From: Clostridiales bacterium UBA3678
Lineage (GTDB): Bacteria > Bacillota > Clostridia > TANB77 > CAG-508
Reading direction: 5' to 3'
NCBI GenBank assembly: GCA_002372935.1
Contig: DFJF01000007.1
Span: forward strand, 158,285 to 213,718
DNA length: 55,434 nucleotides
Notes under the pieces: generated by a model
What the model saw: only the letters and a program-made list of their open reading frames with translations
What the model was told of the DNA's origin: nothing
The model's database searches: none
Made by a program: the position numbers and the translations under genes
Shown: positions 42,779 to 52,375 of the stretch, in pieces
Position numbering within the stretch: position 1 is the stretch's first letter
Layout: each line of letters begins with the position of its first letter

Positions 42779-44315
42779 TTACATACCTAAATTTTGGAAT
42801 ATACAATTTTTGCCCAACATCTATTTTATCAACATTTTCAATTCCATTAGCTCTTGCAATGTCATCAACTGTACTTCTAAATTTCTTAGCAATTTTCCAT
42901 AATGTATCACCTTTTTGAACAATATAAATTACTAAACTATCATAGTCATCTTTACCTCTATTATCATCTCCTACTTCAATATTATCTATTATATTCATAC
43001 TAATATTTTGAGAAAATTCTGAAGTTGCCTCTAAATCTACATTTATATTTATATCTCCATCTTGTTTTACATCAAAGTTTTTATTTAATATTTTAATTTT
43101 TGTATCAACATTTATATTTTCATTATTTAATGGATTATCTATACTAAATTCAAATGGTACTTTTGACATATTACTATTTATAGAGTTATTACTATTAGTA
43201 TAAATAATATTTATTGTCATTTCGCCTTCATACAAAATCTTAGAAGCGGTTGTCTGTTCTTTAATTACATTTGGCAACAATTCTGTATCTAATAAATTTC
43301 CATCAGCAATTTCTGGGATGTTCAATTTACTTGTAATTGAAAAATCTGTATTCTTAGCCATTTTTTCGCTTGTAGAAACAATTCTTTTTTGATTAAATGT
43401 TAAATTCGTTGAAGGACTATATAAATCTTGAATCAATTCAACATCTTTTCTCTCATAAGCTGTACAAGTTGTTACAAGCTCAATTTCTATATATATTGAA
43501 TGTTCTTCTGCTGGGTTTGGCTTTATAACGATATTGCTTATTTCATTTTTAATATCACATATATTATCCTCTGAGATATTTTGCATATCTATAAAACCAA
43601 CTGCCGGTATTTTACCTTGTATAACATTTATTCTATTATCTTCTGTTAAATAAATTATTTTTACATCTGCTTCACATTTTGAAAGAATTTTATTATAACT
43701 TATTTTGATATCACAATCTGTCAAAGTAACATCTGCCTTTAAAATTTCAGCAATTTCATCTTGTTCATCAATGTTTAATGTATCTTTTATGTATACTTTT
43801 GTTGAGTTTGTTCCAACTAATGAGTTGATACTAAATTTATCACTTAATGTTTGGACATCACTTATATTATTTATACCACTAATTACACTAATATCTTCAT
43901 TTGAATATAATTTTATATTTACCTCCAGTCCTGCTCTAACATTTATCTTTCTTCCATTCAATACTTTGCATTCAAGATCTTTTATATTAACACTTAAAGC
44001 TAAATCCATTCCCTCTTTACTTTCTTGAATTTCAATAACTTTTGAAAATTCAATATTTGCATTTAGACCTCTCAAATTATCATCTTGACTATCTGGAATA
44101 TACATAATATATGTATTTACACAACCCTCAATTTTAATTTTCCCATCTAATACTTCTTTTTTATAAATACATACATTTCCACTTAAATTTACAGAATTTA
44201 ATATATCTGGTTTAGAATCTGGTACAATCATATCCTCTTCTACAAAAATTAATTCCTTCTTTTGAGCTATTAATTTATTTATACAAATATTCTCCTTACC
44301 TACATCAATTTCCAT
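42762..44315 (-). CDS. sipL: SipL-like spore coat morphogenetic protein (SPOCS + LysM)
   Basis: 517 residues, close to the length of SipL of Clostridioides difficile. N-terminal and middle repeats have the SPOCS character (KKELIFVEEDMIVPDSKPDI, DCDIKISYNKILSKCEADVK). The C-terminal 50 residues are a LysM domain (YIVQKGDTLWKIAKKFRSTV then GQKLYIP). In C. difficile SipL binds SpoIVA and is needed for coat assembly around the forespore. It is co-transcribed with yunB, a linkage that supports a mother-cell sporulation role. Confidence 0.9.
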   Translation of the reverse strand: MEIDVGKENICINKLIAQKKELIFVEEDMIVPDSKPDILNSVNLSGNVCIYKKEVLDGKIKIEGCVNTYIMYIPDSQDDNLRGLNANIEFSKVIEIQESKEGMDLALSVNIKDLECKVLNGRKINVRAGLEVNIKLYSNEDISVISGINNISDVQTLSDKFSINSLVGTNSTKVYIKDTLNIDEQDEIAEILKADVTLTDCDIKISYNKILSKCEADVKIIYLTEDNRINVIQGKIPAVGFIDMQNISEDNICDIKNEISNIVIKPNPAEEHSIYIEIELVTTCTAYERKDVELIQDLYSPSTNLTFNQKRIVSTSEKMAKNTDFSITSKLNIPEIADGNLLDTELLPNVIKEQTTASKILYEGEMTINIIYTNSNNSINSNMSKVPFEFSIDNPLNNENINVDTKIKILNKNFDVKQDGDININVDLEATSEFSQNISMNIIDNIEVGDDNRGKDDYDSLVIYIVQKGDTLWKIAKKFRSTVDDIARANGIENVDKIDVGQKLYIPKFRYVNALSA

Positions 44316-44618
44316 GCTTTTCTCCTTTCAATTTTTATCTAATTACATATTACATTATATTAATCATTTCAATTTTTATGATAAATAAAGTTTACTACTT
44401 ACAAATTTTTATTTTTTGTGAGCTCTAAAAAGGAACCAATAAATTAATGATTTTATAATAATTATCATTGAAAAGTATTAATATTGTTTGATAAGGCCTC
44501 TAAAAAGATATTTAGAATTTCTTGTATTTTGTAATTGACAGATAAAAGCTGAAAAATCAAACAATATTAATACTTTTAGAAAACAAATTTTAAAAAAACA
44601 TCATCTTGTAACTTATAT
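44316..44618. other. Intergenic region with the second repeat element
   Basis: About 300 bases that hold the sipL promoter side and the element at 44471-44577. Nothing else is recognisable. Confidence 0.4.
44471..44577. repeat. Palindromic repeat element, short member
   Basis: Perfect 22-bp inverted repeats AAAAGTATTAATATTGTTTG-AT (44471-44492) and its complement (44556-44577) enclose 63 bases. The interior AAGGCCTCTAAAAAGATATT through TTGTAATTGACAG matches the reverse complement of 41832-41880 almost perfectly. It looks like the full-size element with about 100 internal bases missing. Confidence 0.75.
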
Positions 44619-45068
44619 TTAGCAATAATTTTGTATAGAACCCTTGCAATTACATATATTCTCTATTGTTGTACACACATTTTGTTGACCTAATTTCTTA
44701 TCATTTTTTGCTAAATCTCCCATTGTTAACATTCCAACTACTTTGTTAGAATCATCTACTACAGGTATTCTTCTAACTTGTTTACTTGCCATTAAATTTT
44801 GTGCTTCACATATATCTTCTTCACCTTTACAAGTATAAACATTTGTTGTCATTATATCACTAACTGGAGTATTTTTGGATTCTTTATCACATGCAACAGA
44901 TCTTAGTAAAATGTCTCTATCTGTTAAAATTCCAACTACATTTTTTTCATCATTACAAATTGGAATACAACCTATATGATTTTCACACATTATTCTTGAT
45001 GCATCATATACATTACAATTAGGTTTTACAAAACATATATCTTGACACATAAAATCTTTTACCTTCAT
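44619..45068 (-). CDS. CBS-domain protein
   Basis: 149 residues made of two CBS motifs (VKDFMCQDICFVKPNCNVYD, IGCIPICNDEKNVVGILTDR; then VSDIMTTNVYTCKGEEDICE, RRIPVVDDSNKVVGMLTMGD). Such stand-alone pairs bind adenine nucleotides and sense energy state. Cys-rich ends (NVCTTIENICNCKGSIQNYC) are an unusual tail with five cysteines that could bind metal. AAGGTGG precedes the ATG. Confidence 0.88.
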   Translation of the reverse strand: MKVKDFMCQDICFVKPNCNVYDASRIMCENHIGCIPICNDEKNVVGILTDRDILLRSVACDKESKNTPVSDIMTTNVYTCKGEEDICEAQNLMASKQVRRIPVVDDSNKVVGMLTMGDLAKNDKKLGQQNVCTTIENICNCKGSIQNYC

Positions 45069-45140
45069 TTTTTATTCCACCTTTCAATTTTATATATTAA
45101 TATTTTTTACTACAAGTTAAAAATTATTCAAAAAACACAA

Positions 45141-45176
45141 AAAAAAAGCACTATTTGCAAACAATAGTGTTTTTTT
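45141..45176 (-). terminator. Terminator of rpmE
   Basis: CACTATT (45049+100, i.e. 45149-45155) and AATAGTG (45163-45169) flanked by A and T runs on both sides, so it can act in either direction. Confidence 0.8.
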
Positions 45177-45185
45177 ATTTTTAAA

Positions 45186-45389
45186 TTATGCAAGACCATA
45201 TTTCTTTTTGAATCTATCTGCTCTACTTCCTGCTGTATCTTGTCTCATTAAATTACCTGTCCAAAATGGATGACATTTTGAACAAACATCTACTTTTATA
45301 TCTTTTTTTGTTGATCCAACTTCTAAAACATTTCCACAAGCACATGTTATTGTTGTTTCTCCATATTCTGGATGTATTCCTTCTTTCAT
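45186..45389 (-). CDS. rpmE: 50S ribosomal protein L31, zinc-binding type
   Basis: 67 residues starting MKEGIHPEYGETTITCACGN; ITCACGN and DVCSKCHPFWTG provide the four-cysteine zinc site of the L31A (C+) type. GAGGTGAACATTC precedes the ATG. Ends at a strong terminator. It is translated in the cytoplasm and bridges the ribosomal subunits. Confidence 0.96.
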   Translation of the reverse strand: MKEGIHPEYGETTITCACGNVLEVGSTKKDIKVDVCSKCHPFWTGNLMRQDTAGSRADRFKKKYGLA

Positions 45390-45466
45390 GAATGTTCACC
45401 TCTTTCTTAATTTTTAAAACTGCTACTTTTTATAATACCACATTTTACTCCAAATTTCAAGTAAAA

Positions 45467-45649
45467 TTAAATATTTTTTTCTATAACATTTTCTTCTTTT
45501 TCATATTGATATTCATCATACATATATTGTGCAGAAGATAATATTTCTTTGTTAAATGATATTCTATTTACTAATTTTGATATTATATTAAATAAACATG
45601 CAATTATTAAAATTACTATACATAATTTTTTCCATATTTTTGCTAACAT
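45467..45649 (-). CDS. Small single-helix membrane protein, unknown
   Basis: 60 residues. MLAKIWKKLCIVILIIACLF forms a membrane anchor; the tail is charged (YMYDEYQYEKEENVIEKNI). AAGGAGATTTTAGTT before the ATG is a proper ribosome site, so translation is likely. No family recognised. Confidence 0.55.
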   Translation of the reverse strand: MLAKIWKKLCIVILIIACLFNIISKLVNRISFNKEILSSAQYMYDEYQYEKEENVIEKNI

Positions 45650-45731
45650 AACTAAAATCTCCTTTTTATATGTTACATATATATTATACTATTTTTTTGT
45701 GATTTGTCAAGGTTTTAAGATGTTTCAATAT

Positions 45732-46262
45732 TTAAAAAGTATAATACATTATATTATCAACTACAATTCCATGTGGAAAATAAATTTGATGTGTAGTAGT
45801 ATTTATTACATATATTTCATCTTCAACATGATTAGGATCTTCACTAATTTTTCTATTTGTTTTTAGTAAATTATAATCTCCAGTTGTTCCACCTTTTTCA
45901 TATCCATAATGTAATGTAATTCCACCTAATTTTTCTACATCTATAACTGCATAATTATCTCCATCATTTGGATTAGGATCATTATTTAAAATTGCATGTC
46001 TAGTGTCTGCAAATTTATATATTTCATCTACAAAAGCTTCTTTATGAAGATAATCACATAAAATAGGTAACTCACCATATGTAAGGTAATAGTCATCTAC
46101 ATTCGCATTTAGCAATTCAATATCTACATTTAATTGGTCCAGTTTTTGAATATTTATCTGATCTTGTACATTTGATATAATTGCACCTGTAATTATCAAT
46201 AATATAATAATTGTAACTGTTAATGCAATCAGTGTAACACCTTTATTTGATTTTAGATTCAT
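45732..46262 (-). CDS. Prepilin-type (type IV pilin-like) protein
   Basis: 176 residues starting MNLKSNKGVTLIALTVTIII, the N-terminal class III signal common in Clostridia (NKG-V/I-TLIAL). Position +5 after the cleavage glycine is Ala instead of the usual Glu. The rest is a globular domain (LNVDIELLNANVDDYYLTYG). No pilus assembly genes lie nearby. The start is ATG 46262 with AGAGGAAAAAAT before it; the upstream extension of the frame lies partly in the Lon gene. Confidence 0.78.
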   Translation of the reverse strand: MNLKSNKGVTLIALTVTIIILLIITGAIISNVQDQINIQKLDQLNVDIELLNANVDDYYLTYGELPILCDYLHKEAFVDEIYKFADTRHAILNNDPNPNDGDNYAVIDVEKLGGITLHYGYEKGGTTGDYNLLKTNRKISEDPNHVEDEIYVINTTTHQIYFPHGIVVDNIMYYTF

Positions 46263-46284
46263 ATTTTTTCCTCTACTTTGTATA

Positions 46285-48681
46285 TTATTTTTTATCATTA
46301 CATATATTTGAATATCTTTTAAGTTTTTCATAAACTAAATAATTAACTGTTCCTGCTGGAAATTTTCCATTTTTATCCTTTTTTCCTGCTGGCACTCCTG
46401 TTAAAATATCTATTCCCTCATCTATTGTTGAAACTGCATAAATTGTAAACAATCCATTTCTAACACTTTCAACAACTTCTTCCGAAAGTTGAAGATTCAT
46501 AATATTTTGTTTTGGAATCATTACTCCTTGTTTACCATCTAATCCGCGCATTTTACATATTTGGTAAAATCCTTCAATCTTCTCGTTTACACCACCTATG
46601 GGTTGAACTTCACCTTTTTGATTAACTGATCCTGTAACTGCGATCGACTGTGTTATTGGAATTCCCGATAAACTTGAAAGTAAACCATAAAGTTCTGTAC
46701 TTGAAGCACTGTCTCCATCTACTCCATTGTATAATTGTTCAAAACAAATGCTAGCAGTCAAATTTAATGGCATATCTTGTGCAAACTTTTCACCTAAATA
46801 TCCTGAAAGTATATATACTCCTTTTGAATGTGTAGAACCTGACATATCTACTTCTCTTTCAATATTTATTACTCCATCTTTTCCAGTAAAAGTATTTACG
46901 GTAATTTTGGCTGGTTTACCAAATGAATAATCTCCTATTTGCATAATTGTTAAACCATTTAATTCTCCAACTCTTTGACCTGTAGTATTTATTAATAAAC
47001 TATCATCTTTTATCATTTCTGCATATCTTTCGTCATATTTCTTAACTCTATTTTTTCTTTCTCTTAATGCTTTTTCTACAAAGTTTTCTGTAACAAGTTT
47101 TGATCTTGACATTTTAGCCCATGTAGCGGCTTCTGCAACAATTACAAAAATATCGTTAAATGCTGTAGAAATTTTTCTTTGATCTCCTGCAAGTCTTGAA
47201 GCATATTCAACTATTCTTGACATAGCATATTTATCTAATGGTGCAAATTCTTCTTGTCTACAATAGTCATTTATAACTCTTGCCAAATCATTTACATTTT
47301 CTTTATTTATTAAAGCTTCATCTTCCCATTCTGATTTTATTTTAAAAAGCTTTCTAAAATCTTCATCCATAGAAAATAATGTATAATAGATGTTTTCATC
47401 ACCTATTAACACTACTTTTAAATCTAATGGTATAGGTTCTGGCTTAAGAGATACCATAACCATTGTTGATCTTTGCTCATTTGAGCTATCTATTGAAATT
47501 TCTTTTATTCTTAAAATTCTTTTTAAATTTTCATAGCACATCGGATTCTGTAATAAATCTTTTGCTTGAAATATAATGTATCCACCATTTGCTTTTTGAA
47601 TTAACCCTGGTTGTAACATAGTGAAATCTGTTTTTAATGCACCATAATAATTTTCATATTCTAGTTTTCCGAATAAATTGTTAAAAGAATAGTTTGAATC
47701 CATTATAACTGGTGCACCTTCTAAGTTGCTATTATCTACAAATAAATTTACCCTGTAATTTAAACAAGGATCTGGTCTTTGTTGTAAAGGATTTTGTTGA
47801 GTTTGAAGATCATTTTTCTCATTTTTCTCATCTTCTAAAAATACTGGCACATTTTTTAGAACATCTTTTTTAACTTCATTTAAGAAGTTATTTATTTTTT
47901 TATTTCTTTTATATTTTGATTTTAAGAAATTTATGTGAACATTAACTGTAAGTAATGCAACATTTGATTGCCATTCTGCTATTTTTTTATCTGAAGCTCT
48001 TTCAATTTCTTTGATTCCACCTATTGTATCCAAAATCATTTGTTGTACAATTTCAGATTTTTCTTCATATTCTGCCTTTAGATTTTCATCTAATTTATCA
48101 AATTCTTCTTCTTTTAGTGCTTTTCCATCAAGTACTGGCATCATATATATTCCATTTTGTGCTGATTTAACTTGAAAATTGAATTTACTGGCTTTTTCAG
48201 CCAACTTTTCCATTAATTTTGTTCTTTTTTCCTCATATTGTTTTTGAATTAAGCCCTTTTCTTTTTCAAAATCATCATTATTAAATGTTGCTCTTATATC
48301 TTTTCTTATTTCTTTTATAAATCCATCCATACTATCTTTGAATTCTTTACCTTGACCTGCTGGAAGATTTACAGCTATAGGCTCATTTGGATTTTCAAAA
48401 TTATAAATATAGCACCAATCTCTAGGAACCTTTTTCTTTGTAGCAATTTTTTGTAAATACTTTTTTGTATACATTGTTTTACCAACACCTGTAGGCCCTT
48501 CAACATATATGTTATATCCATTAGCTTCAATATTTACTCCAAATTCAAATGCTTTTATTCCTCTTTCTTGACCTATGCCAGATGCCATAGGCTCCAAATT
48601 TTCTGCGGTCTCAAAGTCAAACATACCTGGATCACAAGTCATTTTTAAGTTTCTATAGTTTACTTCGTAATCGTTCTTCAT
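46285..48681 (-). CDS. Lon-type ATP-dependent protease (LonC/AAA_32 type)
   Basis: 798 residues from ATG 48681 (GGAGGGAAACG upstream). Walker A is GPTGVGKTMYTKK near residue 60, a long coiled insert covers about 130-300, Walker B-like GGYIIFQAKDLL lies near 375, and the C-terminal Lon protease domain has the catalytic GDSASSTELYGLLS serine and GGVNEKIEGFYQIC lysine. The order differs from classic Lon because the N-terminal substrate domain is missing. Role in protein turnover is inferred from the family. Confidence 0.9.
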   Translation of the reverse strand: MKNDYEVNYRNLKMTCDPGMFDFETAENLEPMASGIGQERGIKAFEFGVNIEANGYNIYVEGPTGVGKTMYTKKYLQKIATKKKVPRDWCYIYNFENPNEPIAVNLPAGQGKEFKDSMDGFIKEIRKDIRATFNNDDFEKEKGLIQKQYEEKRTKLMEKLAEKASKFNFQVKSAQNGIYMMPVLDGKALKEEEFDKLDENLKAEYEEKSEIVQQMILDTIGGIKEIERASDKKIAEWQSNVALLTVNVHINFLKSKYKRNKKINNFLNEVKKDVLKNVPVFLEDEKNEKNDLQTQQNPLQQRPDPCLNYRVNLFVDNSNLEGAPVIMDSNYSFNNLFGKLEYENYYGALKTDFTMLQPGLIQKANGGYIIFQAKDLLQNPMCYENLKRILRIKEISIDSSNEQRSTMVMVSLKPEPIPLDLKVVLIGDENIYYTLFSMDEDFRKLFKIKSEWEDEALINKENVNDLARVINDYCRQEEFAPLDKYAMSRIVEYASRLAGDQRKISTAFNDIFVIVAEAATWAKMSRSKLVTENFVEKALRERKNRVKKYDERYAEMIKDDSLLINTTGQRVGELNGLTIMQIGDYSFGKPAKITVNTFTGKDGVINIEREVDMSGSTHSKGVYILSGYLGEKFAQDMPLNLTASICFEQLYNGVDGDSASSTELYGLLSSLSGIPITQSIAVTGSVNQKGEVQPIGGVNEKIEGFYQICKMRGLDGKQGVMIPKQNIMNLQLSEEVVESVRNGLFTIYAVSTIDEGIDILTGVPAGKKDKNGKFPAGTVNYLVYEKLKRYSNICNDKK

Positions 48682-48789
48682 TCGTTTCCCTCCATAAAAT
48701 AATATATGCAATTTGATTTATTTTTTTATTTAATTATTAATATTATATACAACTTGTTTTTTTTTATCAAGTAAATCGACAATTTTTTT

Positions 48790-49449
48790 CTATTTTTTTA
48801 ATTCATCAATTATATTTTTATAATTACTTGCCATAAGTATTGCAGTCCCTGAAACTAAAATATTTGCTCCAGCCATTTTTACTTTTTCACAAGTTTTTAA
48901 ATTAATTCCACCATCTACTTCTATATCAATATCTAAATTATTTTTTTCGACATATTCTTTTAATGTACTTATTTTATTAATCATTTCAGAAATCAATGTT
49001 TGCCCACCTTTTCCAGGCTCTACAGTCATAACTAAACACATGTGTATATATGGAAGATATTTGTATATTTCTTCTATATTGGTTTCTGGTTTAATTGCAA
49101 TTCCAACTCTACTATTATTTTGTTTTATTAAATTTATAAATTTAAATACTTCTTCTTCATCTTTGCATGCTTCTAAATGAAATGTAATGATGTTTGGATC
49201 TATACTTAAAAAATCTTCGATTCCTTTTTTTACATCTTCTACCATTAAATGCACATCAATTGGCATACTCGAAATTCTTTTTATATATGATGCTGTTTTA
49301 ATCATATAATTATATGTATCTTTTTTTACGAACTTTCCATCCATAACATCTATATGAAAATAATCTGTTTTTGCCTGCTCTAGTGCAAATATAGTTTCTG
49401 TTTCTTTTCCTTTTACCATATTTAATATTGATGTTGAAATCTCTGTCAT
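48790..49449 (-). CDS. rpe: Ribulose-phosphate 3-epimerase
   Basis: TIM-barrel enzyme of the pentose phosphate pathway, 219 residues. TDYFHIDVMDGKFV holds the first metal ligands, DVHLMVED the second, MTVEPGKGGQ the phosphate-binding loop and IEVDGGINLKTCEKV with SGTAIL the rest. AAGGAGATTTT lies before the ATG. The usual neighbours rsgA and prkC are not here. Confidence 0.92.
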   Translation of the reverse strand: MTEISTSILNMVKGKETETIFALEQAKTDYFHIDVMDGKFVKKDTYNYMIKTASYIKRISSMPIDVHLMVEDVKKGIEDFLSIDPNIITFHLEACKDEEEVFKFINLIKQNNSRVGIAIKPETNIEEIYKYLPYIHMCLVMTVEPGKGGQTLISEMINKISTLKEYVEKNNLDIDIEVDGGINLKTCEKVKMAGANILVSGTAILMASNYKNIIDELKK

Positions 49450-49482
49450 TTATAAAATCTCCTTTTTTAATAAATACTGTTA

Positions 49483-52212
49483 TTATTCTTTAATATATGT
49501 GACATTATATTCGTTTCTGTTTTTGCATCTTATCTTGTCCAATCTTTTTTGTAATTCCATAATAATTATTGGACATATTGAGATTATAACACAATAAAAC
49601 CATTGTTGCAAATTTAATGAAACTAAGCTAAATATATTAGCTAAATATGGTATAATAACAACAATTATTTGCAAAAATCCACCTATAAAAAGACTTCCTA
49701 CCAAATATTTATTTTCAAATAATCCTGTTTCAAATATTGATTTTTCATTTTTGATATTAAAACTATGTATAAGTTCTAGTAATCCCAAACAAACAAAAGC
49801 CATTGTTCTTCCTATTTCCACACTATACAATTTATTTCCAATAGAAAATGCCAATAATGTTAAACTTCCTATCATAATACCTTCTGTAATAATACTATTC
49901 CATAGACCACCAGCAAATATGCTTTCTTTTGCATTTATTGGCTTTCTGTTCATTATATCTTTTTCTTCTCTTTCTAGTCCTAATGCTATTGCTGGAAATG
50001 AATCTGTAACTAAATTAATCCATAAAAGCTGTATTGCAAGTAATGGTGAATCCCAACCTAAAATGAGTCCTATAAAAATTGTAAATATTTCACCAATATT
50101 AGTTGCAATTAAAAAATGAATTGCTTTTCTTATATTATCATAAATATTTCTTCCTTGTTTTACCGCTTCTACAATAGTAACAAAATTATCATCAATTAAT
50201 ATCATATCAGCAGCATTTTTTGCAACATCTGTGCCTCCTTTGCCCATAGCAATTCCAATATCAGCATTTTTAAGTGCCGGACTATCATTTACTCCATCTC
50301 CTGTCATAGCCACAACAGCTCCTGTTTTTTGCCAAGCTTTAACAATCCTAACCTTATGCTCTGGAGTAACTCTAGCAAAAACAGAATAATTCTTTATATT
50401 TTTTTGCAACATTTCATCTGACATCTTGTCAAGTTCTGCACCTGTAATAGCATGTTCTCCGTTTTTCTCATTCAAAATGCCTAAATCAATTGCAATTGCT
50501 TTCGCAGTTTCAATATGATCTCCTGTTATCATAACAGTTCTAATACCAGCTTTTTTACAAGTTGTAACAGCTTCCTTAACACCTTCTCTTGGTGGATCGA
50601 TCATTCCAACAAGCCCAACAAAAATCAATTGATCAATTGAGAATAGATCCTTTTTGCTACTTTCATCTTTATATGCAATTGCTATTACCCTTAGTGCAGC
50701 ACTAGCCATTTTCTTATTTTGCTCTTTTATTTTATTTTTTTGTATATTTGTTAATGTTACAATTTTTCCATTTAAATATATTCTGTCACATTTTTCGATT
50801 AAGATATCTGGTGCTCCTTTTACAATATATCTATATATGTTTGATGAATTCATATTATCTTCTGTAATTTCATTAAAATCAATTTGTCCACTTATGCTAT
50901 TTGAATATTTTGTTTCATTGCATGATTCTGCGTCCAACTTATGTATTGTTGTCATCATTTTAGTATTTGAATCAAATGGAATCTCTCCAACTCTTGGCAT
51001 TTTTTTATATAAATCAACTTTATCTATTCCTTTTAGAATAGCTCTTTCTACAATGGCTTTTTCTGTTGGGTCTCCAAAAACGGTTTGTTTTCCATTTTCT
51101 GTATGTATTGTGCAATCTGTACACATACTTCCTAATTCTAATAAAAGTGTTTCATTGTCAGAATATGTTTTTACAACTTCCATTTTATTTTGTGTTAATG
51201 TTCCAGTCTTATCAGAGCATATAACTGAACTACTTCCCAATGTCTCTACAGCTGGAAGTTTTCTGATTATACTATTTTTATTTGCCATTTTTGTAACACC
51301 AATTGAAAGCATAATGGTAACAATGGCAGGCAATCCTTCTGGAATCGCTGCAACTGCCAGTCCAACAGATGTCATAAACATTTCAATTGGATCTATATTT
51401 TTTAAAATGCCTATAACAAAAATAATTGCACAAATTGCTAAACATACAAAACCTAAAACTTTTCCAACTTCTCCCAATTTTTTTTGAATAGGCGTTTCAG
51501 GAGCATCATCTTTTATAATCATATTTGCAATCATACCAATTTTTGTATTCATTCCAATTTCTGTTACAATAGCCCTTCCTCTACCTGAAGATACTATTGA
51601 TGACATAAAAGCCATATTTTTAATATCTCCGATAACAAGGTTATCTTCAGTTATTGGCTCTGATTGTTTAAGTACAGGTTCTGTCTCTCCTGTCAATGCA
51701 GACTCTTCAATCTTCAAATTATGACATTCAATAATTCTACAATCAGCAGGAACATAGTTTCCACTTTCTAATTCTATAATATCTCCAGGAACTAAATCAG
51801 TTGCAAATATTTCCTCTATCTCACCATTTCTAATAACTTTTGCCATTGTTGGAGTAAGCTTTTTCAAACTCTCAATTGACTTCTCTGCCTTTTCCTCTTG
51901 AACTAGTCCCATAATTGCATTAAAAATAACAATTGCAATTATTATTATAGAATCAATATAATCATTTGCTCCTTGCATTTTAGAAACAACAGCTGAAATA
52001 ATTGAAGCAATTATTAAAATAATAATCATAAAATCATTAAATTGTTTAATAAATTTTAAAAATAAAGATTCTTTCTTCTTTTTATCTAACTCATTTTTTC
52101 CGTATTTTTCTTGTCTTAAAATTACTTCATCTGTAGAAAGTCCTTTTTCTAAGCTTGTCTTAAACTTTATTGCAACATCGTTTTTACTAAATTTATACCA
52201 TAAAATATTCAT
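49483..52212 (-). CDS. P2A-type calcium-transporting ATPase
   Basis: Cation pump of 909 residues. The phosphorylation motif is ICSDKTGTLTQNKMEV, the membrane calcium site AVAAIPEGLPAIVTI, the actuator loop LTGETEPVL and the hinge TGDGVNDSPALK. Ten membrane helices are predicted in the pattern of SERCA/YloB-like pumps. ATG 52212 is preferred to 52224 because AAGGAG lies directly against the latter. Probably exports Ca2+; manganese cannot be excluded. Confidence 0.93.
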   Translation of the reverse strand: MNILWYKFSKNDVAIKFKTSLEKGLSTDEVILRQEKYGKNELDKKKKESLFLKFIKQFNDFMIIILIIASIISAVVSKMQGANDYIDSIIIIAIVIFNAIMGLVQEEKAEKSIESLKKLTPTMAKVIRNGEIEEIFATDLVPGDIIELESGNYVPADCRIIECHNLKIEESALTGETEPVLKQSEPITEDNLVIGDIKNMAFMSSIVSSGRGRAIVTEIGMNTKIGMIANMIIKDDAPETPIQKKLGEVGKVLGFVCLAICAIIFVIGILKNIDPIEMFMTSVGLAVAAIPEGLPAIVTIMLSIGVTKMANKNSIIRKLPAVETLGSSSVICSDKTGTLTQNKMEVVKTYSDNETLLLELGSMCTDCTIHTENGKQTVFGDPTEKAIVERAILKGIDKVDLYKKMPRVGEIPFDSNTKMMTTIHKLDAESCNETKYSNSISGQIDFNEITEDNMNSSNIYRYIVKGAPDILIEKCDRIYLNGKIVTLTNIQKNKIKEQNKKMASAALRVIAIAYKDESSKKDLFSIDQLIFVGLVGMIDPPREGVKEAVTTCKKAGIRTVMITGDHIETAKAIAIDLGILNEKNGEHAITGAELDKMSDEMLQKNIKNYSVFARVTPEHKVRIVKAWQKTGAVVAMTGDGVNDSPALKNADIGIAMGKGGTDVAKNAADMILIDDNFVTIVEAVKQGRNIYDNIRKAIHFLIATNIGEIFTIFIGLILGWDSPLLAIQLLWINLVTDSFPAIALGLEREEKDIMNRKPINAKESIFAGGLWNSIITEGIMIGSLTLLAFSIGNKLYSVEIGRTMAFVCLGLLELIHSFNIKNEKSIFETGLFENKYLVGSLFIGGFLQIIVVIIPYLANIFSLVSLNLQQWFYCVIISICPIIIMELQKRLDKIRCKNRNEYNVTYIKE

Positions 52213-52375
52213 ATTAAAGATCATCTCCTTAATATATATATATTACAAATTTAAAAAAATAGACCTTAAATATTACTTTATTTAATAAAGCTAATTATTA
52301 GAGAATATAAAAAAAAGAATAATATTAACAAAAAAATAAATGTCACATAAAATATCACAAGGGGGCATATTATTT

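Noticed and set aside
50654..51487. 277-residue frame on the plus strand
   Set aside because: Lies wholly antisense to the calcium ATPase gene, with no ribosome site and no recognisable protein; a shadow of the real gene.
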